A DNA stretch of 64,000 nucleotides from Alphaproteobacteria bacterium (GCA_015062235.1 SUUZ01000009.1:1-64000), one strand, 5' to 3'. Shown: positions 18,041 to 26,577, counted from the stretch's first letter. The notes: a model not told the origin generated them from the sequence alone. Program-made: numbers and translations.

Positions 18041-19207
18041 ATGTTCAAATTGCGTTTACAGCAGACATTAGAAAAATATCTGCCAACTATTAGCAACATG
18101 TTGGTTCCAGCTAGCATATTTGCTTTTGGTTTATTTTCATTTTTGATAAATGATGGTTTTAGTTTTGCAGACAGTAAGATATTTCATTGGTCTTTTTATG
18201 CTCTTGTTTTTACAAATTTAGTAATTTTATTAAATTTTAATTTAGGGTGTACTTTATTTTCTACAATTATAATTTCCATAGGTTACATATCAATAAATTA
18301 TCTGAAAAATCGCTATGGAAACAACTATTTCGAAACAATATGGTATGAAATGTTGTGCATTTTAATACCTTTAAATTTATTAGCCTCCTACTTATACTAT
18401 AGCAAAAAGTTTCTAAGCCGAAAATCTCTTTGGATATTAATAATAATCCTAATAGAATATAGCATTGTCGAACAATTAGGCTACAATAATATTAATTTAA
18501 AGTTAGCAATAAATAATATTAATGTCATTGCGTTAATAGGATTTGTAGTTCTTATATTATGGACTTTAACTAACTCAATCAAAACAGGAAAGATGTTAGA
18601 TTATAGTTTTTTATATTCATCTATTAGTGTAGGATTAGGTATTTATTATTCATCAAATTTTTCGGGATTAAGTTTATTCTTCTTTATGTCCCAATTGTTT
18701 TTAAGCATATATCTTGTATATAGTTTATCATATAACCATTTTTATGACGAAACAACAGGTATTTATAGCCGCAATTCTTATCTTATACAATCTAAAAATT
18801 TTCCTCTTAAGTACAGTTTGGGTATAGTTAGTATCGATAATTACGATAAGTTAGGAATATCTTTTGGTACAAAGAAACAAAGAATAATTACTTCTCTTAT
18901 TGTAGAGGTCCTACAAACATTAATAACCGATCAAGTAATATTTCGATATGCTCCAGATCAATTTATAATCCTATATAAGACTATGGATAAAAAGGAAGCC
19001 TTTACACATCTTGACGAGATACGCAGATCAATAGCTCGTATGAGTTTCTCATGGTCAAAAAATCAAAAATCGATAAAATTAACCGTATCTTGCAGCGTAG
19101 CAGATAAGAAACGTAGTGATGCAGGTGCAGTAGAAGTATTAATGCGTGCTGACAAAGCTATGCGTAAAACACTAAAATTTAGTCATAATGTGACGTCACA
19201 AGGTTAG
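18041..19207 (+). CDS. Membrane protein with a degenerate GGDEF domain
   Basis: This 388-residue protein has about seven hydrophobic helices in its first 230 residues, then a C-terminal domain shaped like a GGDEF domain. The opening DETTGIYSRNSY resembles the DxLTGLxNR start of that family. The active-site motif GG(D/E)EF is replaced by APDQF (residues 304-308), so it should not make c-di-GMP. The end, LMRADKAMRKTLKFSHN, matches the usual ADKAMYxAK close. It may bind nucleotides or regulate a partner; this is inference. The start has AAAAGGAT upstream. Its end overlaps the convergent lgt by 4 nt. Confidence 0.75.
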   Translation: MFKLRLQQTLEKYLPTISNMLVPASIFAFGLFSFLINDGFSFADSKIFHWSFYALVFTNLVILLNFNLGCTLFSTIIISIGYISINYLKNRYGNNYFETIWYEMLCILIPLNLLASYLYYSKKFLSRKSLWILIIILIEYSIVEQLGYNNINLKLAINNINVIALIGFVVLILWTLTNSIKTGKMLDYSFLYSSISVGLGIYYSSNFSGLSLFFFMSQLFLSIYLVYSLSYNHFYDETTGIYSRNSYLIQSKNFPLKYSLGIVSIDNYDKLGISFGTKKQRIITSLIVEVLQTLITDQVIFRYAPDQFIILYKTMDKKEAFTHLDEIRRSIARMSFSWSKNQKSIKLTVSCSVADKKRSDAGAVEVLMRADKAMRKTLKFSHNVTSQG

Positions 19208-19998
19208 TCTTTATTGATATTTCGATACAATATAAGTCCACCAACAATAATTAATGGCAAAGATAACATTTGTCCCATAGTTGTTGTTCCAAAGAAAAAT
19301 CCCAAATGAGCATCTGGTTGTCTAAATTGTTCCATAGCAATTCTAAACAATCCATACAATAGTATAAACAAAGCAGAGATTATACCATGATTGTTTCTTA
19401 CTTTTGGATATTTTTTCCATATCCAATTCAAGAGTGCAAAAATAACGATTCCTTCAAAAAAAGCCTCATACAATTGTGAAGGATGTCTAGGGACAAAACC
19501 TCCATTAGGAAAACGTACAGCCCAAGGAACATTTGTTACTCTTCCCCACAATTCGTCATTTATAAAATTTGCTATTCTTCCTAAAAACATCCCTATCGGC
19601 GCATATAATGTAATAAGGTCGGTAATTGCTAAAAATTTAAAATTGTATCTACGAACATATAGCCAAGTTGCTAAAATAACACCAGCAATTCCCCCATGAA
19701 AAGACATTCCACCTTTCCACAGTTCTAAAATTCTCCATGGCTTTAACCACATTTCACTTCCGCCATAAAATAAGGCATATCCTAGGCGTCCACCAATAAT
19801 TATACCGAGAGTAACATAAAATACTAAATCTTCAATTTGTTGGCGAGTATATCCTAAATTATTTTTTTGATTATTCTTTAATACTAAGAACCAAGCAGCT
19901 AAAATACCAAATAAGTAAGCCAAAGAATACCAACGAATATCTATAGGGCCGATACTAAACGCAATAGATGAAATTTCTGGATATGGTAAACCAATCAT
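19204..19998 (-). CDS. lgt: Prolipoprotein diacylglyceryl transferase Lgt
   Basis: Lgt (264 residues) adds diacylglycerol to the lipobox cysteine of prolipoproteins in the inner membrane, the first step for the several lipoproteins encoded here. The signature GRIANFINDELWGR (the Lgt motif) lies near residues 140-153, and FHGGIAGVI and HPSQLYEAFFEG are also family segments. There are seven hydrophobic segments. The ATG at 19998 has AGAGG 7 nt upstream and is preferred over an in-frame TTG five codons earlier. Confidence 0.97.
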   Translation of the reverse strand: MIGLPYPEISSIAFSIGPIDIRWYSLAYLFGILAAWFLVLKNNQKNNLGYTRQQIEDLVFYVTLGIIIGGRLGYALFYGGSEMWLKPWRILELWKGGMSFHGGIAGVILATWLYVRRYNFKFLAITDLITLYAPIGMFLGRIANFINDELWGRVTNVPWAVRFPNGGFVPRHPSQLYEAFFEGIVIFALLNWIWKKYPKVRNNHGIISALFILLYGLFRIAMEQFRQPDAHLGFFFGTTTMGQMLSLPLIIVGGLILYRNINKD

Positions 19999-20041
19999 TT
20001 TCAACCTCTTCAAAAATTTTTAACAACTTAAAGAATAATTA

Positions 20042-20138
20042 ATTTCCACAGATATATCCACACCTAAAAGTAATAAAAAATTTTTTTAAAGCTAATATAT
20101 TGTTTTTGCATATAATAACATAAACGGTGTTATCCACA
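20042..20138. promoter_or_regulatory. DnaA-box-like sites in the lgt/YbjN divergent gap
   Basis: A perfect DnaA box, TTATCCACA, lies at 20130-20138. A one-mismatch copy (ATATCCACA) lies at 20054-20062 and a weaker copy (ATTTCCACA) at 20042-20050, all on the same strand. Between them is an A/T tract (about 20076-20104). The sites could be DnaA-regulated promoter elements or part of an origin. Neither dnaA nor other common origin neighbours are in the window. Confidence 0.4.
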
Positions 20139-20244
20139 GGGGGAAATATAGTGGAAAAAAACGACTCGAAAGTTGCTTTTGTTTTATGGTCAATGCAAGC
20201 TAGATAACATATTGGCATAAGAACGTACTTTTGGAGAAATAAGA

Positions 20245-20742
20245 ATGCAATCGGCTCAGAATTTAGCCTCCATTATAAACCCTATAGATATGGTCGAAAA
20301 TATATTTACAGCTAAGTCTTTTGAATTTGAGCGACGAAATATTAATGAAGTTGTTGTTGAGGTTCAAGGAAAGTGGTCTAATATGTTATTGTTTTTTGCT
20401 TGGGAAGCCTCGATGAAGTGTCTTCATATGTCCTGTTTAATGGATGTAAAAAATAATATTGAAGATAGGGCAAAAGTGTTTGAACTTTTGGCGTTGGTTA
20501 ACGAAAATCTTTGGGTAGGACATTTCTCATATTGGACAGAAGAAAATATGCCAGTATTCAAGCACTCCGTTTTTTTGAATTATGAAGAAGAATATTTTGA
20601 GCATAAAATATCTCAAATGATAGACATTGCGGTAAATGAGTGTGAAAAAATTTATCCAATATTTAAGGTCGTACTAACAAAAGGTATGAATCCAAAAGAT
20701 GCTCTCTATCCAATGATGATGGAAACTGTTGGTCAAGCATAA
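20245..20742 (+). CDS. YbjN domain-containing protein
   Basis: This 165-residue protein matches the YbjN family, whose fold resembles type III secretion chaperones. Recognisable parts are the ALVNENLWVGHFSYW segment near residues 80-94 and the C-terminal DIAVNECEKIYPIFK helix. In Alphaproteobacteria such genes often lie near lgt, as here. The molecular function is not established; E. coli YbjN is a stress-linked protein. It is divergent from lgt. Confidence 0.85.
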   Translation: MQSAQNLASIINPIDMVENIFTAKSFEFERRNINEVVVEVQGKWSNMLLFFAWEASMKCLHMSCLMDVKNNIEDRAKVFELLALVNENLWVGHFSYWTEENMPVFKHSVFLNYEEEYFEHKISQMIDIAVNECEKIYPIFKVVLTKGMNPKDALYPMMMETVGQA

Positions 20743-20773
20743 AAAATCCCTAGTTTTGCAAAAAACTAGGGAT
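20741..20773 (-). terminator. Terminator between YbjN and the ACP-like gene
   Basis: There is a perfect 12-bp stem (ATCCCTAGTTTT / AAAACTAGGGAT) with loop GCAA. The A-run on its left gives a T-run on the minus strand, so it mainly serves the leftward gene ending at 20785, but it may also stop YbjN transcription. Confidence 0.85.
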
Positions 20774-20784
20774 AAATTACGCTA

Positions 20785-21003
20785 TTAAATCTGTCCCATT
20801 GCGAAATCAATGAAGTCTGACACAATTGGATATCTTTTAAAATCATAGTCACTGACGATGATACCGTATTCAAATTCCAAAGTTATTTGAATCGTCGTTT
20901 CTCCAATAATATCAGCATCTAAAAGATCTGTTTCTTGTAAGTCAGGAACATTAAGTTCTTGTCTTAAAAGTTGCAAAATATTTTCTCTTTTATCTTTTGT
21001 CAT
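20785..21003 (-). CDS. Acyl-carrier-protein-like protein lacking the phosphopantetheine serine
   Basis: This 72-residue protein has the size and helix pattern of an acyl carrier protein. The second half (ITLEFEYGIIVSDYD, then YPIVSDFIDFA) parallels the ACP helices that follow the DSL motif. The DSL serine that carries 4'-phosphopantetheine is not present; the matching place reads DIIGET. It therefore cannot be a normal acyl carrier unless another residue is used. It lies 19 nt after a possible small gene at 21023 and before a terminator. The true acpP is at 22401. The assignment rests on pattern similarity only. Confidence 0.6.
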   Translation of the reverse strand: MTKDKRENILQLLRQELNVPDLQETDLLDADIIGETTIQITLEFEYGIIVSDYDFKRYPIVSDFIDFAMGQI

Positions 21004-21022
21004 AAACTTAAGATTAGAAGTT

Positions 21023-21217
21023 TTACTTGTTTTGCATGCCTAAACGTTTTCTTTGCACTTTGGGCCTACTATCAACTTTTCGTTGAGATATTGTAGGATA
21101 ATTCTGCTTAGTGTTACTCTGTTGGGGTTGAGGAAGCCTAACTTCCGAAACGTTGAAACCCAAACACCCTAGTACCCATCTAAGACGCGTTAGAAGAATA
21201 GCTTTAAATTTTTTCAT
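21023..21217 (-). CDS. Possible small basic protein
   Basis: This 64-codon reading frame would give a basic peptide, with a hydrophobic N-terminal stretch and a Gln/Arg/Lys-rich tail. It is not recognised, and no clear ribosome-binding site precedes its ATG. Its place, 19 nt before the ACP-like gene on the same strand, with no other gene in the gap, is the main reason to list it. Confidence 0.35.
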   Translation of the reverse strand: MKKFKAILLTRLRWVLGCLGFNVSEVRLPQPQQSNTKQNYPTISQRKVDSRPKVQRKRLGMQNK

Positions 21218-21299
21218 GTCATGATAATTTTAGTTAAACTTAATATTAATAATGTTTTTGTGATAGGAAGATAACAACAAAATAGATGATTGTCAAAAA

Positions 21300-22262
21300 T
21301 TATTTCTTTATTTTCTTCCATGCTCTTACATTATTATTATGCTCTTTAAGCGATTTTGCAAAATTGTGTCCTCCTTGACCATCTGCAACAAAATAAAGAA
21401 AATCACTTATTTCAGGATTTGCTGCAGCCTTTAAGGATGACAACCCTGGATTACATATAGGTGAGGGGGGGAGACCATAATATTTATAAGTATTGTAGGG
21501 GCTGTCTATAAGTAAATCTTTACGCGTTAATAATCGTCCTAAGTCTTTTTTTCCTAGAGTTAAAGCATAAATAACAGTAGGATCAGTTTGCAATTTCATA
21601 CCTTTTATTAGACGGTTTATAAATACTGATGATACAAGAGTTCTTTCGCTATCAATAGAAGTTTCTTTTTCAATTATGGAAGCCAAAACCAATAGTTCAT
21701 TAATATTTTTTAGTGGAAGTTTATCGTCTCTACGATTCCACGCGATATCAACAGCGTTTTTCATTGCATTTTGAGCTTGAAGTACAATACTATCTCTAGT
21801 ATCTCCCCGCATAAATGTATAAGTCTCAGGTAAAAGTTCACCATCTTTTGGAGTAAGAGTAATATTTCCAGTTAACATCTCTTCTTCATTAATAATTTGT
21901 AACATCTGGATGGTTGTTAATCCTTCCGCCAATGTAATTTTGCGATATACAACATTACCATTAGCAAGTTTTTGTATTACATCAAACATAGATATACTGG
22001 GAGCAAAATGATATTCACCAGCTTTAAGCTTTTTATCAAGCTTCATAAATCTTGCAGCTAATTTAAAAAGCCAAGGCTTATTTATTATTCCTTCCTTATA
22101 AAGCTTATTGGCCACAGCATAAGTGCCGCTTCCTTTAGCTACTAAGATATAAACATTATTATTTAAAGGACCTGCTTCAAAAAGCCATTTTCTAGCAAAT
22201 CCAGAAGTAATAACAAATACAATCAAGCCAACAATAAGAATATTTTTTAGTGATAATTTCAT
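21300..22262 (-). CDS. mltG: Endolytic murein transglycosylase MltG
   Basis: MltG (320 residues) is an inner-membrane enzyme that cuts new glycan strands and so ends their growth. It has one N-terminal helix (about residues 7-23), a LysM-like region, and the YceG catalytic domain with LPETYTF and VLASIIEKET, where Glu198 is the expected catalytic residue. LQTDPTVIYAL and DSPYNTYKYYGLPPSPI are further family motifs. In many bacteria acpP-fabF-mltG are adjacent; here acpP is 138 nt upstream with a hairpin between, and fabF is missing from the gap. Confidence 0.96.
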   Translation of the reverse strand: MKLSLKNILIVGLIVFVITSGFARKWLFEAGPLNNNVYILVAKGSGTYAVANKLYKEGIINKPWLFKLAARFMKLDKKLKAGEYHFAPSISMFDVIQKLANGNVVYRKITLAEGLTTIQMLQIINEEEMLTGNITLTPKDGELLPETYTFMRGDTRDSIVLQAQNAMKNAVDIAWNRRDDKLPLKNINELLVLASIIEKETSIDSERTLVSSVFINRLIKGMKLQTDPTVIYALTLGKKDLGRLLTRKDLLIDSPYNTYKYYGLPPSPICNPGLSSLKAAANPEISDFLYFVADGQGGHNFAKSLKEHNNNVRAWKKIKK

Positions 22263-22337
22263 TGCTAAGTAAAAGTATTAAATTGTAATTATTTGTACAA
22301 ATTCTACAATATTTAACGATTCGGTTTTTTATCTATA

Positions 22338-22375
22338 AAACAAATGAAACTCGCCACCAAAGCAAGCGAGTTTCA
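22338..22375 (-). terminator. Hairpin after acpP
   Basis: The inverted repeat TGAAACTCGC / GCGAGTTTCA has an 11-nt loop. On the minus strand it is followed by a T-rich stretch (ATTTGTTTTA). It lies 26 nt beyond the acpP stop and probably lowers read-through into mltG. Confidence 0.6.
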
Positions 22376-22400
22376 TCAACTTTCCTAAAGCCATACAGAC

Positions 22401-22634
22401 TTAAGCATTTTTTGAAAGATAGTCAATAGCATCTTTTACAGTAAGAATTTTTTCAGCAGCTTCATCAGGAATTTCGCAACCAAATTCTTCTTCAAAAGCC
22501 ATAACTAATTCTACTGTATCCAAACTATCTGCGCCCAAATCGTCAATAAAGCTAGCGGCTTCAGTAACTTTAGATTCTTCAACGCCAAGATGCTCTGCAA
22601 CGATTTTCTTAACGCGATTTGCTGTATCAGTCAT
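22401..22634 (-). CDS. acpP: Acyl carrier protein AcpP
   Basis: AcpP (77 residues) carries growing acyl chains in fatty-acid synthesis on 4'-phosphopantetheine attached to Ser37 in [12 protein letters not shown]. The acidic helices and the [20 protein letters not shown] end are standard. The ATG at 22634 has GAGGT upstream; an in-frame start further upstream would add a non-conserved 31-residue leader and is rejected. Confidence 0.97.
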   Translation of the reverse strand: MTDTANRVKKIVAEHLGVEESKVTEAASFIDDLGADSLDTVELVMAFEEEFGCEIPDEAAEKILTVKDAIDYLSKNA

Positions 22635-22843
22635 AATGTATACCTCAAAAAAATTAAAACAATTAACCAACCTTCTAAAAGGTCGTTCGTTGTTAGTTAG
22701 CACTATTTTCTTTAAATTAGCAAGCATTATTTAAAAAAACACACAAAAAAGAAAAGGATGATATTGCTAACAGCTTGTTTTATAGTGTGTTTTATGTGAA
22801 ATAAAAAACAATTTAAAATGTATATAATAAACACTAATAGATG

Positions 22844-22872
22844 TTGACAAACGGTACTGTAAATCTTAAATT
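22844..22872 (+). promoter_or_regulatory. Sigma-70-type promoter for the acidic membrane-anchored protein
   Basis: A perfect -35 TTGACA (22844-22849) is followed 17 nt later by TAAATT (22867-22872, four of six consensus bases). The gene begins at 22905 with GAGGAG upstream, so the spacing is natural. Activity is inferred from consensus only. Confidence 0.6.
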
Positions 22873-22904
22873 TAAAATAAACTAAATTACTGAGGAGCTA
22901 AAGG

Positions 22905-23207
22905 ATGAAAAAAATAGTTTATGTTATAGTTGTCTTATTAATCTTGCTAGGTTTGTCAAAACTATTACAAAGCAACAACCCTGCGCCAGTTGCAGTTGAT
23001 GAACCTGTTGTAGCTGTAGAAACGGTTGCTGTCGAGCCAGAAACAACCCAAGAAAAAGTTGTAGCAACTGATGTTAATAATGCCCCAGTTGTTGAGGATG
23101 AAGTAGTTGTTGTAGATGAAGAACCTGGATCTGAAGCTGTAACAGTTGAAGTTGTAGAAGAAAATCCAGAAGTGACTGCAGACGAAGGTGAAACAGTCGT
23201 AGAATAA
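22905..23207 (+). CDS. Small membrane-anchored, Val/Glu-rich acidic protein
   Basis: This 100-residue protein is not recognised. Residues 4-21 are a strongly hydrophobic helix that would serve as an uncleaved anchor. The remaining 80 residues are low-complexity, made mostly of Val, Glu, Asp, Ala and Thr, with no Cys and almost no aromatic residue, so they are probably disordered in the periplasm. The gene stands alone between a good promoter (22844) and a strong terminator (23224), which suggests substantial, independent expression. The role is unknown. Confidence 0.75.
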   Translation: MKKIVYVIVVLLILLGLSKLLQSNNPAPVAVDEPVVAVETVAVEPETTQEKVVATDVNNAPVVEDEVVVVDEEPGSEAVTVEVVEENPEVTADEGETVVE

Positions 23208-23223
23208 CTATGCTTTATTTATA

Positions 23224-23260
23224 AAAACAACCCCTTGTATTTTATAAGGGGTTGTTTTTT
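23224..23260 (+). terminator. Rho-independent terminator
   Basis: There is a perfect 13-bp stem (AAAACAACCCCTT / AAGGGGTTGTTTT) with a 9-nt loop, followed by further Ts. It lies 17 nt after the stop of the acidic protein gene. Confidence 0.92.
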
Positions 23261-23313
23261 ATATTTTCAATCCCTACCTAATATAAAGGTATAATTGATA
23301 TAGGAGATAAAAT

Positions 23314-24252
23314 ATGCAGGTGGGAATTGTCGGTGCGGGTTGGGTTGGAGCAGCTACAGCATTTGCTCTGATTATGCGTGGAGTTGCCAGAAAAATTACA
23401 TTGGTAGATGTCAACAAAGAAAAAGCATGGGCTGAGGCTACCGATATTGCACATGCAGCACCTTTTGCTTTTGCAAATAAAGTGAAATCAGGAGATTATA
23501 AAGATTTATGTGGCAGTGAAGTAGTAATTATAACAGCTGGAGCAAATCAAAAGCCAGGTGAAACAAGAACTGATTTACTTGAGCGTAATGTAAAAATTTT
23601 TGCAGAAATAATTCCTCAGGTTGTATCCAATGCTCCAACAGCTACACTAGTTATAGCTACTAATCCTGTTGATATTATGACAGAAGTTGCTTTGAAATTA
23701 TCTGGGCTTCCTAAAGAAAGAGTTATTGGTAGTGGTACTATTTTAGATACAGCTCGTTTTAGGACGGATTTAGGATTCCATTTAGGTGTTTCGCCCAAAT
23801 CATTACATGCTAACGTGCTTGGGGAACATGGAGATAGTGAGGTTTTATGCTGGTCAAATGGCGATGGAGGAACAATACCCTTATCAGAGTTAGCCAATAA
23901 GTTAGGCAAGCCCCTAACTGATGATATTAAAAGTAGAATAGATGATGATGTTAGAAATGCTGCATACAAAATAATTAATGGTAAAGGGGCTACTTTTTAC
24001 GGTATTGCAGGAGGTTTGTGCCGTATTTGTCAGGCTATTACAACTAATGAATATGCGATTCTTACCGTATCAACACACCATTCAGAAGTTGCGGGCATTA
24101 AAGATGTTTGCATATCAATGCCAACCGTTATTGGTAAGAGAGGCGTGCACAATGTTTTATATCCTGAGTTAAGTGAAGAAGAAGCTATTTTGCTCAAGGC
24201 TAGCGCTAAAAAAATGAAAGAACTTAGTGATGAAGCTTTATCTAAGCTCTAA
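23314..24252 (+). CDS. ldh: L-lactate dehydrogenase
   Basis: This 312-residue NAD-dependent enzyme of the LDH/MDH family has an N-terminal Rossmann motif GAGWVGAATA. The substrate-specificity loop reads GANQKPGETR. The Gln (Gln79 here, Gln102 in LDH numbering) marks lactate dehydrogenase, whereas malate dehydrogenases have Arg. Catalytic His lies in GEHGDSE, and the substrate-binding Arg in LDTARFR. It would reduce pyruvate to lactate and recycle NADH during fermentation. A GGAGAT site precedes the ATG. It stands alone. Confidence 0.92.
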   Translation: MQVGIVGAGWVGAATAFALIMRGVARKITLVDVNKEKAWAEATDIAHAAPFAFANKVKSGDYKDLCGSEVVIITAGANQKPGETRTDLLERNVKIFAEIIPQVVSNAPTATLVIATNPVDIMTEVALKLSGLPKERVIGSGTILDTARFRTDLGFHLGVSPKSLHANVLGEHGDSEVLCWSNGDGGTIPLSELANKLGKPLTDDIKSRIDDDVRNAAYKIINGKGATFYGIAGGLCRICQAITTNEYAILTVSTHHSEVAGIKDVCISMPTVIGKRGVHNVLYPELSEEEAILLKASAKKMKELSDEALSKL

Positions 24253-24348
24253 GTTATAAAAATACACTTAAAAAGACTAATGAATTTCTTGCTCTAGTAT
24301 TAAAATGTTTTTATACTAGTCATGAGTTCAATTTTAAGTGCATAGCAT

Positions 24349-25719
24349 ATGGAAGATTTATTTGATTCAACAATAGTTCAAAAAGAGTTACCTGAATTTA
24401 CAGTCAGTGAAATATCTTTTGAGATTAAGCGTTTTATTGAAACCTCGTTTGCGAAAGTTCGAATAAGAGGAGAAATTTTTGGCGCTAAAAGGGCTGATTC
24501 TGGGCATTGGTATTTAACGTTAAAGGATGATAATGCAACGTTATCAGCTGTTGTTTGGCGAGGAGTTGCTTCTAATTTTTCTATAAAACCCGAAGATGGA
24601 TTGGAGGTTATTGCAACAGGTAAGATAACCACTTTTGCAGGAAAATCCTCATATCAATTAGTGATTGAAAATATAGAAGTGGCAGGAGCTGGAGCTCTTC
24701 TAAAACTTTTAGAAGAACGTAAAAAACTTTTTGCATCAGAAGGTCTTTTTGATGTTGTTCATAAAAAGCCAATTCCATTTTTACCCAAAACAATAGGTGT
24801 TATTACATCAGCATCTGGTGCTGTTATTCGTGATATTATCCATCGTGTACGCGATAGATTTCCATCGCATATATTGCTGATACCAACACCTGTACAAGGA
24901 GAGGGAGCTGCTGAAAAAATAGCTCAGGCGGTTAATGATTTTAATCGATTAGATAAAATATCCCAATATTCTAAACCAGATGTACTTATTGTTGCTCGAG
25001 GAGGTGGTAGCTTAGAGGATTTGTGGCCTTTTAATGAGGAATGTGTTATTAGAGCTGTGTTTGCTAGTGAAATTCCTATAATTTCTGCGGTGGGACACGA
25101 AACAGATACTATGTTAATCGATTATGTCGCAGACAAACGAGCTCCAACGCCAACGGGAGCAGCTGAATTTGCAGTACCAGTACGAACAGAGTTATTAACC
25201 AGTTTAAATAATTTGGATGCTCGCCTAAAAAATGGAGTAATTCGATATTTTACTGAAAAACACAATATTCTGACAGGATTATCACGAGGCATTCCTAATC
25301 TTGGTCAAATTTTGCAGGAGGCAATTCAGAAATTTGATGATAGAATAGAACGTATACAAGTAGCTTTTAAAAATTTCATTAATAATAAATTACACCAAGT
25401 AGAGTTATGTGGACTAAAGCCTCTATATATCCAAAATATTATAGAAAAAAAACAAGAAAATTTAAATAATTTAGTATTGAGATTATCATCAGTATCGCCA
25501 GCAGCAGTCTTAAACAGAGGATATGCTTGGATTAAAGATGAAAAAGGACAAACAGTATATAATGTAAAAGATGCTAATCAAACAAATGAATTAGAAATTA
25601 ATTTTGCTGATGGAGCTATAAAAGCAAAACCAATAACTACAACAAGAATTTATTCTTCAAAAACAACAAAAAAGGTACATAAAGATCATGAACAGCAAAT
25701 ATCTCTTTTCGATTTTTAG
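24349..25719 (+). CDS. xseA: Exodeoxyribonuclease VII large subunit XseA
   Basis: XseA (456 residues) is the catalytic subunit of exonuclease VII, which degrades single-stranded DNA with XseB. It has an N-terminal OB-fold (about residues 15-115), the catalytic region with GVITSASGAVIRDI and VARGGGSLEDLWPFNEE (about 216-232), ISAVGHETDT, and a long coiled region towards the C-terminus. No xseB is next to it. The 3' end overlaps the next gene by 32 nt. No strong ribosome-binding site is seen before the ATG. Confidence 0.96.
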   Translation: MEDLFDSTIVQKELPEFTVSEISFEIKRFIETSFAKVRIRGEIFGAKRADSGHWYLTLKDDNATLSAVVWRGVASNFSIKPEDGLEVIATGKITTFAGKSSYQLVIENIEVAGAGALLKLLEERKKLFASEGLFDVVHKKPIPFLPKTIGVITSASGAVIRDIIHRVRDRFPSHILLIPTPVQGEGAAEKIAQAVNDFNRLDKISQYSKPDVLIVARGGGSLEDLWPFNEECVIRAVFASEIPIISAVGHETDTMLIDYVADKRAPTPTGAAEFAVPVRTELLTSLNNLDARLKNGVIRYFTEKHNILTGLSRGIPNLGQILQEAIQKFDDRIERIQVAFKNFINNKLHQVELCGLKPLYIQNIIEKKQENLNNLVLRLSSVSPAAVLNRGYAWIKDEKGQTVYNVKDANQTNELEINFADGAIKAKPITTTRIYSSKTTKKVHKDHEQQISLFDF

Positions 25720-26521
25720 TTTTTTTCTAATAAGTACTAATGCTAATTCTCTAGAACTTTGTGGCAAAGTCAATCAAGGCGAGTTCTTAATAGGTAAAGC
25801 AGGATCGGATAAACAAGTATATCTAAATGATGAACAACTAATAACCTCTCCTGAAGGATTTTTTTTGTTAGCATTTGGCAGAGATGAAGGAAATACTCAA
25901 AATATAAAAATTGTTGAGAATTTAGGAGGAGAAAATTCTTATAAATTTGAAGTAGCACCAACATCTTGGGATGTTCAGAATATTAAAGGGGTTCCACCTC
26001 GTAAGGTAACTCCTTCAGATTCAGACCTAGAAGCAATAGAATTAGAGCGTAAAGTGGTTAGAACCGCACTAAAAGATATTTCGACAACAGCTTTTTGGCG
26101 GTCTGGTTTTGTTAGGCCAGTAGAAGGAAGAGTTTCTGGCAAATTCGGAGGGCAAAGGATTATGAATAATATTCCTAAAAACCCTCATCAAGGTATGGAT
26201 ATTGCGGCTAAAGAAGGTACTCCTGTTAAGTCTACAGCAGATGGCAAAGTTGTTTTGGCGTATCCAGATTTATTCTATTCTGGTAATGTTATTATTATAG
26301 ATCATGGTTTTGGTTTGCAGACTATTTATGCTCATCTTAAGGATATGAATGTAAAAAGAGGAGATATTGTTAAACAAGGCGATGTTATAGGTAGTGTTGG
26401 TAAAACTGGTAGAGTAACAGGTCCTCATTTACACTGGGGTGCTTCGTTACGCAATGTTAGGTTTAATCCACAATCATTATTAGATATGGAAAATAACCAT
26501 AAAAAATGTTTAAAATTGTAA
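25688..26521 (+). CDS. Secreted M23-family metallopeptidase
   Basis: This 277-residue protein has a signal peptide (about residues 1-20, ending NANS), an all-beta N-terminal region, and a C-terminal M23/LytM domain (about 140-265). The zinc motifs are intact: NPHQGMDIAA gives His and Asp, and GPHLHWG gives the HxH. It is therefore probably an active peptidoglycan endopeptidase, unlike the degenerate LytM protein at 5623. The unusual 32-nt overlap with xseA is supported by the good signal peptide at this start. The domain layout is common in alphaproteobacterial M23 enzymes. Confidence 0.92.
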   Translation: MNSKYLFSIFSFFLISTNANSLELCGKVNQGEFLIGKAGSDKQVYLNDEQLITSPEGFFLLAFGRDEGNTQNIKIVENLGGENSYKFEVAPTSWDVQNIKGVPPRKVTPSDSDLEAIELERKVVRTALKDISTTAFWRSGFVRPVEGRVSGKFGGQRIMNNIPKNPHQGMDIAAKEGTPVKSTADGKVVLAYPDLFYSGNVIIIDHGFGLQTIYAHLKDMNVKRGDIVKQGDVIGSVGKTGRVTGPHLHWGASLRNVRFNPQSLLDMENNHKKCLKL

Positions 26522-26577
26522 AACAAATTTTAATAATATGAGTATTAAACTGACCTTATCTAAAAAGAGGTTTAAAA

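Noticed and set aside
20014..20244. Calling the lgt/YbjN gap the chromosomal origin
   Set aside because: Only one perfect DnaA box is present, and neither gene orientation nor neighbours support a main origin.
23314..24252. Annotation as malate dehydrogenase
   Set aside because: The specificity loop has Gln (GANQKPGETR), the lactate dehydrogenase state, not the Arg of malate dehydrogenase.
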